From positions 1,426,001 through 1,490,000 of the forward strand of contig JAGKQI010000087.1 in NCBI GenBank assembly GCA_018806915.1: 64,000 nt of DNA. The letters run 5' to 3'. Below, in pieces: positions 20,701 through 31,512 of this stretch. This DNA comes from Phytophthora colocasiae (lineage: Eukaryota; Oomycota; Peronosporomycetes; Peronosporales; Peronosporaceae). Each line of letters opens with the position of its first letter. The stretch's first letter is position 1. The notes under the pieces were generated by a model. The model ran no database searches. It was not told the DNA's origin and saw only the letters and a list, made by a program, of their open reading frames with translations. The translations under genes and the position numbers were made by a program.

Positions 20701-22165
20701 ACTTGATCGCGGGGAAGCGGCCACTGCCTCGTCACGCAGTACTTCGCACCAGGCACGAGGTCGATCTCGTGCCGAACTCCGCGGTCTGGTGGAAGGGCGG
20801 CTGGCACCTTATCAGGGAAGATGTCGATGAACTCGCGAACCAGTGGGGCGACTGGGTTGCCGGCGGCTTCGAGTGCCGGCAACGACTGAGCCAAGTAGCC
20901 AGCCTCGCGGGCGGACTTAGGCTCAGCGCCTATCGGGCGATCCCGGGTATTGGACGCTGGGTCACCAGCATCTACATCGACAGCCGCGATTGTCGCGGTG
21001 TTGTCCGCGACGATCATGCAAACCTGCTCGATCTCAACATGCTTCAAGTCGCAGAGAAAGTGTTTCCAAGACAGACCAGGCAACTAGGTGATCTCAGACG
21101 CATCGCACGGCGGGCGTGCAACTTCGACATTATGCTTTCACGGGATCGATGCCGCGTCATCCCCCACCAGAACGGAGATAACCTCGGAGTCAGACGCGTC
21201 TGACTCATTCGAAGGAGCGCGGGGTCGCCGGAGCTGGCGACGGCCACGGCGACGGACTGGCCGGGTAAACACTTCCGTAGCAGGCAGTGGGAGACCACGC
21301 TCGACCAAGTCTGCTGTACTCAGACGCCGAGACACGACATCGGCGTCAACTCTATCAGGGAGCCCCTGCTCAACCACATGCGGGAACCCCTGCTCGACCG
21401 CGCGTGGAAGACCACGCTCAACCACATCTTCTTGTTCATCGTCAACGGAGAGCCGCTGCTCGTCCGGGCGTGGGAACCCCTGTTCGACCACGGTGTTGTC
21501 TGCTGCCGAGAGCCGCTGCTCATCGGGACGTGGGAACCCATGCTCGACCACGTCAGACATGTCATGAGGCACCTGTTCAAGACCGGCGCAGGATGCGTGC
21601 TCGCACGCCGCACACGAAGGGTCATCACTCACTTCAGGTGCAGCGTGGGTCATGGAGTCGGAGTCCATGACTGCAACATGCAGCCATTGGTTTGGCGTTC
21701 CACGCAAGAACGCCAGTACTGCATTCACGTCGATGTCACGTGGGCGGACCGTGCCGGTCAGCCAGTCAATCTCGGGAAAGGGTGGTGACGGGCGAGCCAT
21801 GGGATGCCGAAAACGCAGTCGAACGAGCCACTCAGCTCGATCACTAAGAACTCCTCGGAGCTTAGAAATCCGTCAAACCCATACGTGAAGGTCGCAGAGT
21901 GCCGCGGCGTACGCCGCGGCTTCCCATCAGCATATTTCACGATCATCTCCCCCGGACCATCGCGAATGCGCACGTCCGTCGGTAACATCGACAAACTCTC
22001 AGAGCGGACGAAGTTGTTCGTCGCGCCTGAATCCAGCAGCGCGCGAAGCGGCCGCTTCGCGCCATCAACGTGAATGTTGAGGGCAATCAGCCTTGAGTCG
22101 CTGCCAGAGGTGGTGGCAAATAGTTGTGCATGAAGCACGGGAGGGCTAGGAGGAGGTTCCGCCAC
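17300..22165 (-). pseudogene. pol: Gypsy-1 pol (PR-RT-RH-IN-chromodomain), decayed
   Basis: In order from 22165 downward: aspartic protease with LLDSGATNNF; a repeat-rich linker; RT with the YxDD-type box SYFDDIFIHSR; RNase H ([11 protein letters not shown], then LAMRYALIKF, YTDHASL); an integrase zinc motif ending CEACQRVKP; and the core MDFVFSLP...DRDPRF...HPETDGQTERANR. A C-terminal chromodomain follows (YFVRWLGPMADSWEP). In-frame stops lie at 21138-21140 and about 60 nt further on, at the RT/RNase H junction near 20055 (where IEAICA is followed by TGA in place of a likely TGG), and at 19755-19757. Frameshifts lie near 21775 and 17375. Confidence 0.9.
21330..21570 (-). repeat. Tandem coding repeats in the Gypsy-1 protease-RT linker
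   Basis: The encoded linker repeats VVEHGFPRPDEQRLS-like units five to six times (VVExGxPR, then EQ). At DNA level, GGGAACCCCTGCTCGACC-like blocks recur every 36-60 bp. Confidence 0.75.
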
Positions 22166-22209
22166 CAGGGAACCGTCGCTCCTCTCACGACCAGTAGGGT
22201 GCCCCGCAC

Positions 22210-23065
22210 CTACTGGTTGTTGCCGTTTTTTGGTTGCCCAGTCGCGGTGACTTCAGTCTCCACCGTGACGTTAGCGAGAACCGGAGCTGGCGCGCGGCAC
22301 ACCGCCGCGCGGTGACCGATCTTCCGGCACCGGAAGCATCGCATCGGCCGGCTGGAACGCGGTGACGACTGGGGTCGCGATGGCGAAGTCGCGGCCGGAC
22401 TACCAAAGTGTTGAATTGCGTCTACCTCCATCGGTTTGGGGCCTGAGGCGACCGTCGAGGCGGACCTAAGGGCATCGAACGCTTGCGATGCCGACACGCT
22501 GTAGTCCTCACGAAGGGCGACGGCGAAGGCCTCTTCGAGGGTCGACGGGGTCTTCCGGGTCAAGTAGAAACGCTGGTAGCCAGCGTTCATGGCGGACACG
22601 AAGACATGAACTTGGGTCGTCATATCCACCGGGTGAGACGTGATGCACGACACGAGGTGGCGCGCGCGCTGGATGTACTCGAGCATCGACATGGTCCCTT
22701 GGCGCAGAGATAGGAAAGCTTTTCTCTGGGCGGTCTCATCCTGTGGCTCGAACGCGACTCGCAGGTCCTGTTTCATGGAATCCATAGTCGGAAAGCAAGA
22801 GGCGTCGGCAACGAGCTTGCCGTTCGCCCAATCCTTCGCCTTCCCCGTCAACTTTGACAGGAGAAAACGGGTGCGCGCGAGCTCGGTAGACGGTTGCCGA
22901 GCTTCGATTGCGAATGTCCACCTCGCAGAACCAGCACTTGAGGTGAAGGCGGCCCTCGCCTTCGCCACTGTAGGAGGAGACATCGAGCTTGACGATGTCG
23001 GTCTTGTTCGTGGTTGGCGTGGGAGTCGACACTCGCTGACGGAAGTTAGCGAGTTCACGCGCCAT
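22210..23065 (-). pseudogene. gag: Gypsy-1 gag, frameshifted
   Basis: The N-terminal part (MARELANFRQRVSTPTPTTN to CWFCEVDI) and the main part (AIEARQPSTELARTRFLLSK onward) lie in different frames. They are separated by one base near 22910. The C-terminus has a zinc knuckle, CFRCRKIGHRAAVC (CX2CX4HX4C), for RNA binding. Capsid-type retrotransposon gag helices (FLLSKLTGKAKDWA) are recognisable. Confidence 0.85.
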
Positions 23066-23239
23066 GAATTCCTGGGCGGCCAGGTGTTGCTGCCCCTCAG
23101 TACCCGTGGAGCGCGTCCCACTCGATCGGAGAAAGATGGGGGAAGCTGGCGTGCTCCAGTGAAGTGACGGACGCGTTAGGCATCGACGCGTCGTTCATCT
23201 TGGTCTTGGTTGTTGGACGGAGTACAAAGTGCTACCAGG

Positions 23240-23418
23240 TGGAACGGGGTTTCTAGCCCGTTACCGATGTACACTAGTAGTTGTGGAAAATTAACTCTGT
23301 CATATTGATTGACGAGACGGCCTCAGCACGTGAGGCCGTCCTCGCCAGTGAGGTATAGATGGGTTCTGATTGGCCATCGCGCAACGCGATGGCAACTATG
23401 TGACGGAAGCCCGTCACA
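23240..23418 (-). repeat. Gypsy-1 5' LTR
   Basis: 179 bp. It differs from the other LTR by a few substitutions and a short indel near the head, so the insertion is not brand new. Confidence 0.9.
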
Positions 23419-23533
23419 ATTCACTATCACAATCAAACCTTCAGAATTCAATAGTCAAGCCAAGTAGTAGCAACCAGGAATAACCAGGTAATCAACTTCA
23501 ATTTCCTTTTTTTTTTCCTATTTCTGTGTATCG

Positions 23534-23868
23534 TTGGCAGCTGATCGCTGCGGTAGCACATTTTTCAGCCTTTAATTTTTACATTGCAGTACCAGTAGCT
23601 TGTTTAATCTGGAGTGATATGTGCCATGCCTTCAGCAGTAAGTTCATTGATGTAACGAAATCTCATATTCTTTTCAATGCCTGTCATGGTTCGGCTTTGT
23701 GCACAATATCTTCATACATCCGGAGTCTCGAACGGTGAGGCGCATTCCACAGCTGCGCTATTGTGCTGTCTGCAAGCTCACTTCGCAACTTACACATCAA
23801 GACTCAAGCACACGCCTCTCTTCAAATCCACCATACGTCTGGCCTACATCATGCTTGTGGCTACAGCT
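23534..23868 (+). pseudogene. Truncated RXLR effector copy: promoter and signal peptide only
   Basis: Aligns with 47449-47806 upstream of and into the intact effector. The initiator-like GCTCACTTCGCAACTT is kept. The start codon is ATA instead of ATG (CCACCATACGTCTGG), and homology ends after the LAYIMLVATA part of the signal peptide. From 23869 the sequence is that of unit X, so the RXLR and effector parts are missing. It is non-coding as an effector. Confidence 0.75.
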
Positions 23869-23969
23869 CCTGACTCCATGGATAGGAGTACTGTCGAAAG
23901 GTGAACTTCTTCTTCGAGTAAGGAGGGACGCCTTTGCAAGAAGATTGCAGATTGAGAACTGACTGATCT

Positions 23970-24219
23970 TGTTGGTATTGAGCTTGTGTTGTTGATGGCA
24001 AATGCCGAAGTGAGTAGATTAAAGTTAACAAAATCTGTTCTATTCGTCCTGTCCTCCTAGTAGCCCCACCTTGTTGTGTCCTCGTTGTCGCTCGAACTTA
24101 GCTGAGTGTCCTCACACGTCGACCACCCCAGTAAGCGTTCCTCTTCTTTAGCCAATAGGAGAACGGTTCTGTTGAACGGTTACAGTGAACCGTGCATGAG
24201 ACGGTGCACCGGCCCAACA
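23970..24219 (-). repeat. Copia 3' LTR
   Basis: 250 bp, about 96% identical to 28269-28518. It contains two GAACGGT heptamers 13 bp apart. Confidence 0.9.
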
Positions 24220-24232
24220 CTCCCACACACCG

Positions 24233-27200
24233 CTAATGCACGGTAGCCTTGTCCTTGATGCCGCTTGCTTGACGCAGATACTTCAGCGTCTTGGTTCCAA
24301 GTGCCTTCGTCAGCAAGTCAGCCAGCTGCTGCTTCGTGTCAATGTAGTCGACCTGAACCGTTCCGTTTTCCACGTTCTCCCTTGTGAAGTGATGCTTGAT
24401 GTCCACATGCTTCGTCCTTGAGTTGTATCCAGCGTTCTTAGCTAGTGCAATTGCACCTTGGTTGTCTTCCCAAATCTGTGTACCGTTCTCCTGCTTGTGC
24501 CCCATGTCTTTTAACATCGCACGCATCCAAAGTACCTCCTGTACGCACAACTCAGCGCCATGCATTCCACTTCCGCCGAGCTGAGTGCAACCGTTCGCTG
24601 AAACTTCGACTTGAACACTACTGGAGCGTTCCCCATCAGTACCATGACCCCGGACACGGAACGCCTATCGTCAATGTTCGTTCCCCAGTCCGCATCGGAG
24701 AACGCTTCAACCGTTACACCACCTGGACCACCTTGATATACGATTCCGTGTTCACGAGTCGACTTCAGGTACCGCAGCACACGAATAGCTGCTTGCCAAT
24801 GCTGCTGCCCCGGGTTCTCCAGAAAACGCGACAGCTGTGTTACAACGTAGGAAATCCGGGCGTGTACATGTCGTGATGTAAAGTAGACATCCGATGAGAG
24901 AACGGTATGGTCTCGACCACATCTCAGCACGCTTCACATCCGTTCCAGGTGACTGTTTCTTGGACAGTTTCAGTCCTGATGCGCACGGATTATCCACCGG
25001 CTTAGCGTTCTGCTGGCCGAACCGTTCCGTGACATCGTCAATGTACCTGGTCTGCTTGATCATGAGCGTTCCGGCCTCCAGGTTGTGATCAATCTCCATG
25101 CCCAAGATGAACGTGGCTGCCCCAAGCTCCTTCATCTTAAATTCCGCTTTGATAGAGTCCTTAACCTCCTGAATTTCACCGGCAGTCTTGGCAGCAATGA
25201 TCATATCGTCGACGTACAGGCACACGTAAACATAACCGTTCCTGGAACGCTTCACGTAGACACACTGGTCTGCTCCACAGCTCTTGAAACCATTCCTCAG
25301 AAACACGCGGTGGATCGTCTTGTTTCATGCCATTGCAGCTTGCTTCAAACCGTTGATGGCCTTCCCCAGCAACCACACTAGATCGTCATCACCCGTAGTA
25401 CCGTCCGGCATCTCCATGTAGACACGGTCCATCAACACACGGTTCAGAAACGCTGTGTCCGCGTCCAATGTATTCCAACGCAACGCACACCGCAAGAACT
25501 ACTCGGATCGAGTTCATGTTCGCCACAGGTGAGTATGTCTCAAAGAAGTCGACACCATACTTCTGTTTGAAACCCTTCGCAACCAACCGTGCCTTGTAAC
25601 GGATAACGCAACCGTTCACATCACGCTTCTTGGCGAACACCCAGCGACAACCGATGGTACGCTTCCCATTTCCACGTGGAACCAATGTCCATGTAGCGTT
25701 CTTCTCATGGGACCGTAGCCCTTCTGGCACTTTGCCACTTCGCTGCTTCCAGGCTGGCTATTGCCTCCGCGTATGACGTCGGCACATCCGCCATGTTGAC
25801 AATGTTCGCCACGAACGCCATAACAGCTTCAGCAATCAGTCCTGCCTCATCGATTCGGGCACGCTTAGGGGATGGTGGACCGTCACTTCCTTCGGACAGT
25901 ACGTATTCACCTCTATCCAAACCGTTCTCCAGTAGGAACACCGGCTCGCGAGGTCGTCGGGACCGTTCCACTTCTGGTTGAAATACCAGACGCTCCTCAC
26001 GGAACGCTTGAGGCTGCGAATGGTACGCTTCTATTTCTCGTCCTGTTGACCCCGGACGGCCTCGCAACTGTAACTTCAGCGCTACAACGGGTTCATGCTC
26101 TCCCTCATTCACCTCAATGTCTGGAACGGTTTCTTCAGTCTCCTCCATCGGTACATCCGGAGTATGCTGGCGTTCCACGCTTGTTGGTACCGTTCCATCA
26201 TCCGCGTCCTTGGTCAAATTAATAACCGTTCCGTGGGGCTGTAACGAGGGTGACTCATATATTCCTCCCACTTCACGCTCGTCCAGCTTCACCGACCGTG
26301 ACACTTTGACCTTTGACGCATCCAGGTCGAAGACACGATATCCCTTAGCGTTCTCAGCATATCCGAGGAACATACACCTGAAACTCTTGGGTTCGACCTT
26401 CGTACGCTTCGTGTCGTCTACGTGAGCGTACCCCTGGGATCCGAACAGTCGCAAGTGTTCCATCTGCCAGCTCGTATGGAGTCACATCGTGTGTACGCTG
26501 CTGGCGGAACGGTTAATCAAGTACACTGCCGTACTCACCGCCTCTGCACACCACTCGTCGACACACCCTTGTAGTATAGCATGCTTCGAGCTTTCTCCAT
26601 GATGGTACGGTTCATGCGTTCCGCAACACCGTTCTGCTGTGGACTGTATGGAACGGTACGCTGGTGCATGACACCGTTCCGACGGCACAGTTCTGCAACC
26701 GTCTTGTTCACGAACTCCGTTCCATTGTCTGAGCGCAGACGCTTCAGGCGTCCCCCCATTGATTCTCATAGAACGCCTTGAACTCCTTCAGCTTGCTGGC
26801 TACCTCGCTCATTTTCTTCATGAAGTACACAGCAACACACCTCGAGAAATCATCCACAAAGGTCAGAATGTACCTTGCACCACCTTTCGAGAGCGTCCTC
26901 ATAGGCCCCATCACGTCCGTGTGGACCAGTTCCAGCAGTCTTCGTCGTTGACCGTACCAGGAACGGTTTCCCCTTCATGCAACCACCGCATAAAGTTTTG
27001 ACGGAACGGTTCACATGTGGCATACCGTTCGTAGCACGCTGTGTCTTGACCATAGCGTTCTCACTGGAGTGTCCCATGCGAGCGTGCCATAGCTCCCACT
27101 GACTATGCTGCTCGCAGTAAAGCCAGTACGCCTTGCCAACATTCTTGCCTGAAGCAATCGCGCAAGTCTTTCCCCAAATGATACATGAGGAACGCCGGAA

Positions 27201-27500
27201 CTCCACGGTTAAACTGTTCTCCGCAAGCTTCCCCACCGACAGCAACCGTCTGTCGAGTCCCGGGATGTAAAGCACCTCCATCATCTTGATGCGCTTACCG
27301 TTCATACCCGTCAGCTTGATCGTTCCTTTCCCTGCAACACGTAGTTTCTTTCCGTCTGCAATCGTTACCTTGATACCCGAGACCGTTCTTTCAAAGTCGA
27401 ATAGGTCTCCACGATGTGGCGTCATGTGCGATGTCGCACCACTTTCAATTAGCCACCAGGCGTTCCTCGCCCACGGCAAACACTTCGTCATCCGTGTCAC
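24233..27500 (-). pseudogene. pol: Copia pol (PR-IN-RT-RH), frameshifted
   Basis: From 27500 downward: protease-like WWLIESGATSHMT, where the family's catalytic Asp (DSGAT) is Glu; GAG-pre-integrase (LWHARMGHSS, CGGCMKGK); and integrase core RSDNGTEFVN then SPQQNGVAERMNRT. A hydrophilic linker is followed by RT with GCRWVFAKK and KARLVAKGFKQKYGVDFFETYSPV, and the YVDD catalytic box at about 25225. RNase H includes WEDNQGAIALAKN and RTKHVDIKHHF. At least five frame breaks (near 26760, 26470, 25720, 25350 and 24800) prevent expression of a full polyprotein. Confidence 0.9.
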
Positions 27501-28223
27501 CGTTCTTCCTCGGACAGTCCCGCTTCATGTGCCCGACTTGGTCACACCTGAAACACTTGCCCTTAAAACCGTTACCGTTATATCTTGAACCGTTACCCTT
27601 GCGACCGTTCCCTCGGCCTCCCTTAAACCGTTCTGCGTTACCGTTCACCCAGAGCGCTTTCCCCGTGGTTTCCATCTTCTGAAGTCGCTCGTATTCCTTG
27701 AGCCACTTCTCCTTGAACTCGATCAGCGTGATATCCTTCATGTTCTCAACGATCGACGCGATCAGCTCGTACTCAGGTGGAAGGCTCCTAAGCAGCACAA
27801 CTAGCTGCCGCGCCTCGTCCACTGGTTCCCCCAACGTCTGGAGACCCACCACCAGCTCGTCGAAAGCGTCCAGATGCTTCGTCATAACCGTTCCTTCCTC
27901 TATCTTGAACTCGTGCAGGCGCCGTGTCATTGCGACACGGTTGTGCAGCGTGGTACGGTTGTAGTACTCCCGAAGAGTGTTCCAAGCGTCCATGGCACGA
28001 CGGCGGAACGGATCTTCGTCTGGGGCTGCAGCTCGACGCCCTGCGCGATGATAGCCAGTGCCTTGGCGTCGTTCATCAGCCACGCTTCTATGATCTCGTT
28101 CTCCGGCTTGACGGCTTGAACATGAGCGAGCCGTCCCTTCCTGGCGAGCGTCATTATCATGTTGTACTCCCAGTGGAAATAGTTCCTACTACCCAAGAGA
28201 ACTTCGACGCGCTTGGTCGTCAT
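27445..28223 (-). pseudogene. gag: Copia gag with zinc knuckle, frameshifted
   Basis: The N-terminal NYFHWEYNMIMTLARKGRL part and the UBN2-like part (AMDAWNTLREYYNRTT, VVLLRSLPPEYE) are in different frames, joined near 28020. The C-terminus is G/N-rich and ends in CFRCDQVGHMKRDC (CX2CX4HX4C). This is capsid and nucleocapsid function by family. Confidence 0.85.
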
Positions 28224-28268
28224 GTCTTGAAGTTCTTGGAACGGTTGAGCGTGTTGCGGCTGTTAACC

Positions 28269-28518
28269 TGCTGGTATTGAGCTTGTGTTGTTGGTGGCAA
28301 ATGCCGAAGTGAGTAGATTAAAGTTAACAAAACCTGTTCTATTCGTCCTGTCCTCCAAGTAGCTCCACCTTGTTGTGTCCTCGTTGTCGCTCGAACTTAG
28401 CCGAGTGTCCTCACACGTCGACCACCCAAGTAAGCGTTCCTCTTCTTTAGCCAATAGGAGAACGGTTCCGTTGAACGGTTACAGTGAATCGTGCATGAGA
28501 CGGTGCACCGGTCCAACA
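28269..28518 (-). repeat. Copia 5' LTR
   Basis: 250 bp, the same length as the 3' LTR, with the same two heptamers at 28460 and 28473. Confidence 0.9.
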
Positions 28519-28984
28519 GATGTTCTCCGTTGGTTTCAACGCCCAGCTTCGCTTGGAGCCCAGCAGCTATTTCCGAATACAACGATCCTTCTTATGGTCC
28601 AAATGAAAGATGGTTCTACAGCCATCTCAACGTACCGATAGTGACGTGACGTGATCTTGGATACGTTTTCCAACAAACACTAGACCACCTCATCGCATAC
28701 AAGCAAAATGCTACAGAGGAGGAGGTGTGGGAGGCCGAGAGACGCGTCCTCCAAGTCAAGTTACCGTAACAAGAAGTACGTATTCTACAGTGACAGCGAG
28801 TTGCTGTATGATCTACAAGAAATCCGTGAAGCCCTAGCCCTAATATCAGCTGCAGCCAAGAAGCTTCGTTTTGAATAAAAATTGGGGACTCAAATTGGGC
28901 AAGAAAGGGTCCGAAGAACTGGAGCAAGATATTCCTTCCTGTTTATTGATCTCACGGTGGCGTATAAGGGCGAGAATTGTTTTA

Positions 28985-29720
28985 CTTACAAGAGTAAGGA
29001 TGACGACATTTCTTTGGCGACGACGAGTAGCAGACGATGAGTGGCATACGACGGACAAGTGGATAGCAGACTGAAGACGGGCAAGAGAAGAAGAAGATAC
29101 GACGAGCGGGCCGGTTGAAGAATGAGACCCGCTGACGAAGAATCCAGGTTCACGACCCTTCGACCGAAGATCGTGGTACTTGAAGAGCCGCAGAAGTTCG
29201 CTGGGTACACAGTGGACGGCTGACAGGGCGTTACGGTGGGTGCGAGGCGGTAGCAGTAGAGGTCAGTTTTGAGATTTGCTGAGTAGCGGGCAGAGCTATC
29301 GGTCGAGCTGTAGTAGTGTCGGCATTGACGCTAACTGTGAATACACTGAGCGAGAAAGAGGCGGATTGGTGGTTGGTTAGTGTCGTAGTTCAGGAGTTGC
29401 GTTGGGTGTGACAGGACACGGGTATCAGCAGCCCAGTAGGACCCTGGCTCGTGGTATCAGCAGCCCACAAAAGAAAGAGGTATCAGCAGCCCTCAAGAGC
29501 CCGGGTTTGGCAAAGATCCTCGATCCTGACGTTTCTCTTCATTGCCGCACTCAGACGTGAGAATTATCTTCTACAGGCTACTGTATATTCGATATTAAGT
29601 GCATTATTAGAGTCTGTTGGAGCTAAGCTCCTCGAGCGACACCTTTGATCGGGGTGAAGCTCGTGGTTGTGGTTGTGGTGGTGACGAACGACGGCGCTAG
29701 TAGAAGCAAAAGCTTACCCA
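28985..29720. other. 736-bp insertion in unit X copy 1
   Basis: Absent from unit X copy 2 at the matching place (54120). It contains three copies of GGTATCAGCAGCCC at 29421, 29453 and 29479. The motif is reminiscent of, but not identical to, initiator-tRNA primer sites of Copia elements, so the segment may be the leader and LTR remnant of another retroelement. No ORF with a recognised motif was seen. Confidence 0.4.
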
Positions 29721-31512
29721 AGGAAGATAATTTCCCTCTACGGGACTTGGTCTTCTTTTGCGGTACTGACCAAAGGTTAGACACCACTCCAGGGTTCCAG
29801 ACGGGATTATGGGAGATTGCGGAGAGAGATGGACGCAAAATACTTCCAGAAGGGAAACCAGTCCAAGTGACGTTCTCAAATGAAGGAAGTCGCATATTTG
29901 ACGCGTTTAATAACATCATGACGGCAGAGAAGGCAATCAAGGAAGAACGGAGAGACTACGAGCGAGATACGGGAAATCCAGCTGTGGAGAGCGGAACGAT
30001 TCGGTGTACGTTTGAACTTCGTCCAATGATCGCTCAGTTGACGGAATCGACGCGGTACAATTTACCGTACAATCGTCTCGCGCCCAAGCTGCATGAATGT
30101 ATTCTTCGTGACAATGTTTGGTTCTTCAAGATTACTCTTTCGTCTGGAGTTGGATGGCTTCATGTACGCTGGACGTCACGACGCAAGGGAGAAGTATAGA
30201 CAACTCACTACAGCGGTTTTAAATCCGAAAGGCGCAGTCCAAGAAGGGCAAGCACTGCGCTGTATTCCGATCGGGGAATTTATCTTCGAGATGGCAGTCC
30301 ACTGCAAGTGAACCATGTCGAGTTTATAGTGATACATTTTCAGGGGTGATGTCAGCTATGATGAGTAATCAAGCAGCCAAGAAGTTTTCAATTCGAGCGG
30401 AAAAGAGGACCATTCTCGGTGGAAACCCATAGAAATGGATCGCAAACGGGCTGTTCTCGAAACGAGCTCGCGCGTCATACTTATCTTTGGAATATGCAGC
30501 ACTCAACCAAATTGATTCTCGCAGAATTCGTGATATGAATGCTTTCGTTTATTGAACTCGGACCGGACCACCCGGAAGAAGTAATTTGTGGTACGCCTGC
30601 TGGTGTGGTTGAGGAGCGTAACGCTACGCTGAGAGCAGGAGCTTCAATCCGCTGGAAATTCTCTCGTGGCGAATGGGTGGTTCATGATAGAATCAAGGCT
30701 ATCAAGATTCCATCCGACATTCGCTGCATCCGTACTTTCAGTGATGATGAAGAATGTGAGTGGATAAACGCTACTGTTCCTGGTCTAGGGAGATGTCAAG
30801 TCCAGCGTGACGACCTTGTGTTTGACCTATCCGGTGCTATCGAGTCGCGACCAGGTGCATTGGAATCCTTCACACTGGCGTTCAGCAGGAAAGAAGACAC
30901 TTATCCCGTCACTAGTGGCCGACCGCAGTTCCTAGCAGCGGTCGAATCGACGTAAGGAATTGACAATCGATGGGCCCCGAGATGAAATGGACGAGAACGT
31001 CACTATTGGACACTGTCCAAATCTTCACAGACTGTTGCTGTGTGGTGGCATTGTTGACGTTCAACTGGATTTCAGCGACTACAGCTATGACAACTTGCCT
31101 GTTCCTGAGCTGACATGCCACTGGCACAATGTTCAAGCTCTGGCAGCAGATCTGAGTGACCTCAACAATCCCCTATCCGGGATTGTGCGTAAACTTCGGA
31201 TTCGCCTCAACGACAAGTGCAAGCGTTGGAGACGGGTTGCAGGAGGTTACAATTTTGACAAAATTCCTGACGACATGAAGGCACTTATTGAAATGTTGAA
31301 GGTAAACCGACATTTGGCGTACCTGGGCGTCCTCATGATGACCAGATGACTACAAACATGGCAACGGATTTAAGAAACAACACCGCAAACCTATAGATGT
31401 CTGCGTCGAAAAGAAAAGTTGGCCTTCCTTAGCGTCATTTCAGCCAGAACGTCACCTGCGAGCAACAAGAGGGCTCGGCGAGCTTCTCAAGCGAGTCCAA
31501 TGCTTGGTGGGA

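Larger units (their letters stand above)
16517..23418 (-). mobile_element. Gypsy-1: chromodomain-bearing Ty3/Gypsy LTR retrotransposon
   Basis: A 6.9 kb element on the minus strand with a 5-bp target duplication ATTCA (16512-16516, 23419-23423). The LTRs start TG and end CA. Just inside the 5' LTR (right) is a primer-site-like CCTGGTAGCACTTTG. Just inside the 3' LTR (left) a purine tract AGTGAGGGGTGA precedes the TG. Gag, protease, RT, RNase H, integrase and chromodomain follow in Gypsy order. Several nonsense codons and frameshifts make pol non-functional. An ORF in the opposite direction occupies the 3' end. Confidence 0.92.
16379..23517 (+). mobile_element. tRNA-derived SINE, interrupted by Gypsy-1
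   Basis: SINE halves are 16379-16516 and 23424-23517. They are flanked by a perfect 16-bp target duplication, CTATTTCTGTGTATCG (16363-16378 and 23518-23533). The head, GCCTCCTGGTGGTCC, and an internal GGCGTTCGAGTCC (RNA polymerase III B box) show a tRNA ancestry; the A box is poor. The body ends in a T-rich tail. Two further copies lie at 46262 (-) and 46826 (+). The copy at 46826 shows the site without Gypsy-1. Confidence 0.8.
23970..28518 (-). mobile_element. Ty1/Copia LTR retrotransposon saturated with ACCGTTC
   Basis: A 4549-bp element with 250-bp LTRs (TGTTGG...CCAACA ends) inserted in unit X copy 1. The target duplication is GATCT on the left and GATGT on the right; the empty site in unit X copy 2 near 53651 reads GATCT. 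The minus strand carries gag then protease, integrase, RT and RNase H in Copia order, with frameshifts. The heptamer ACCGTTC or its complement occurs 31 times by eye, against roughly 0.6 expected for random sequence of this length. Confidence 0.92.

Noticed and set aside
18319..21203. Plus-strand ORFs of 245 and 279 codons
   Set aside because: They lie opposite well-recognised Gypsy-1 integrase and RT and have composition typical of antisense shadows, unlike the ORF at 16780, which lies beyond pol.
29645..30199. A 184-codon plus-strand ORF as an independent host gene
   Set aside because: Its body is part of unit X copy 1 and aligns with 54120-54550; the apparent N-terminus comes from the 736-bp insertion.
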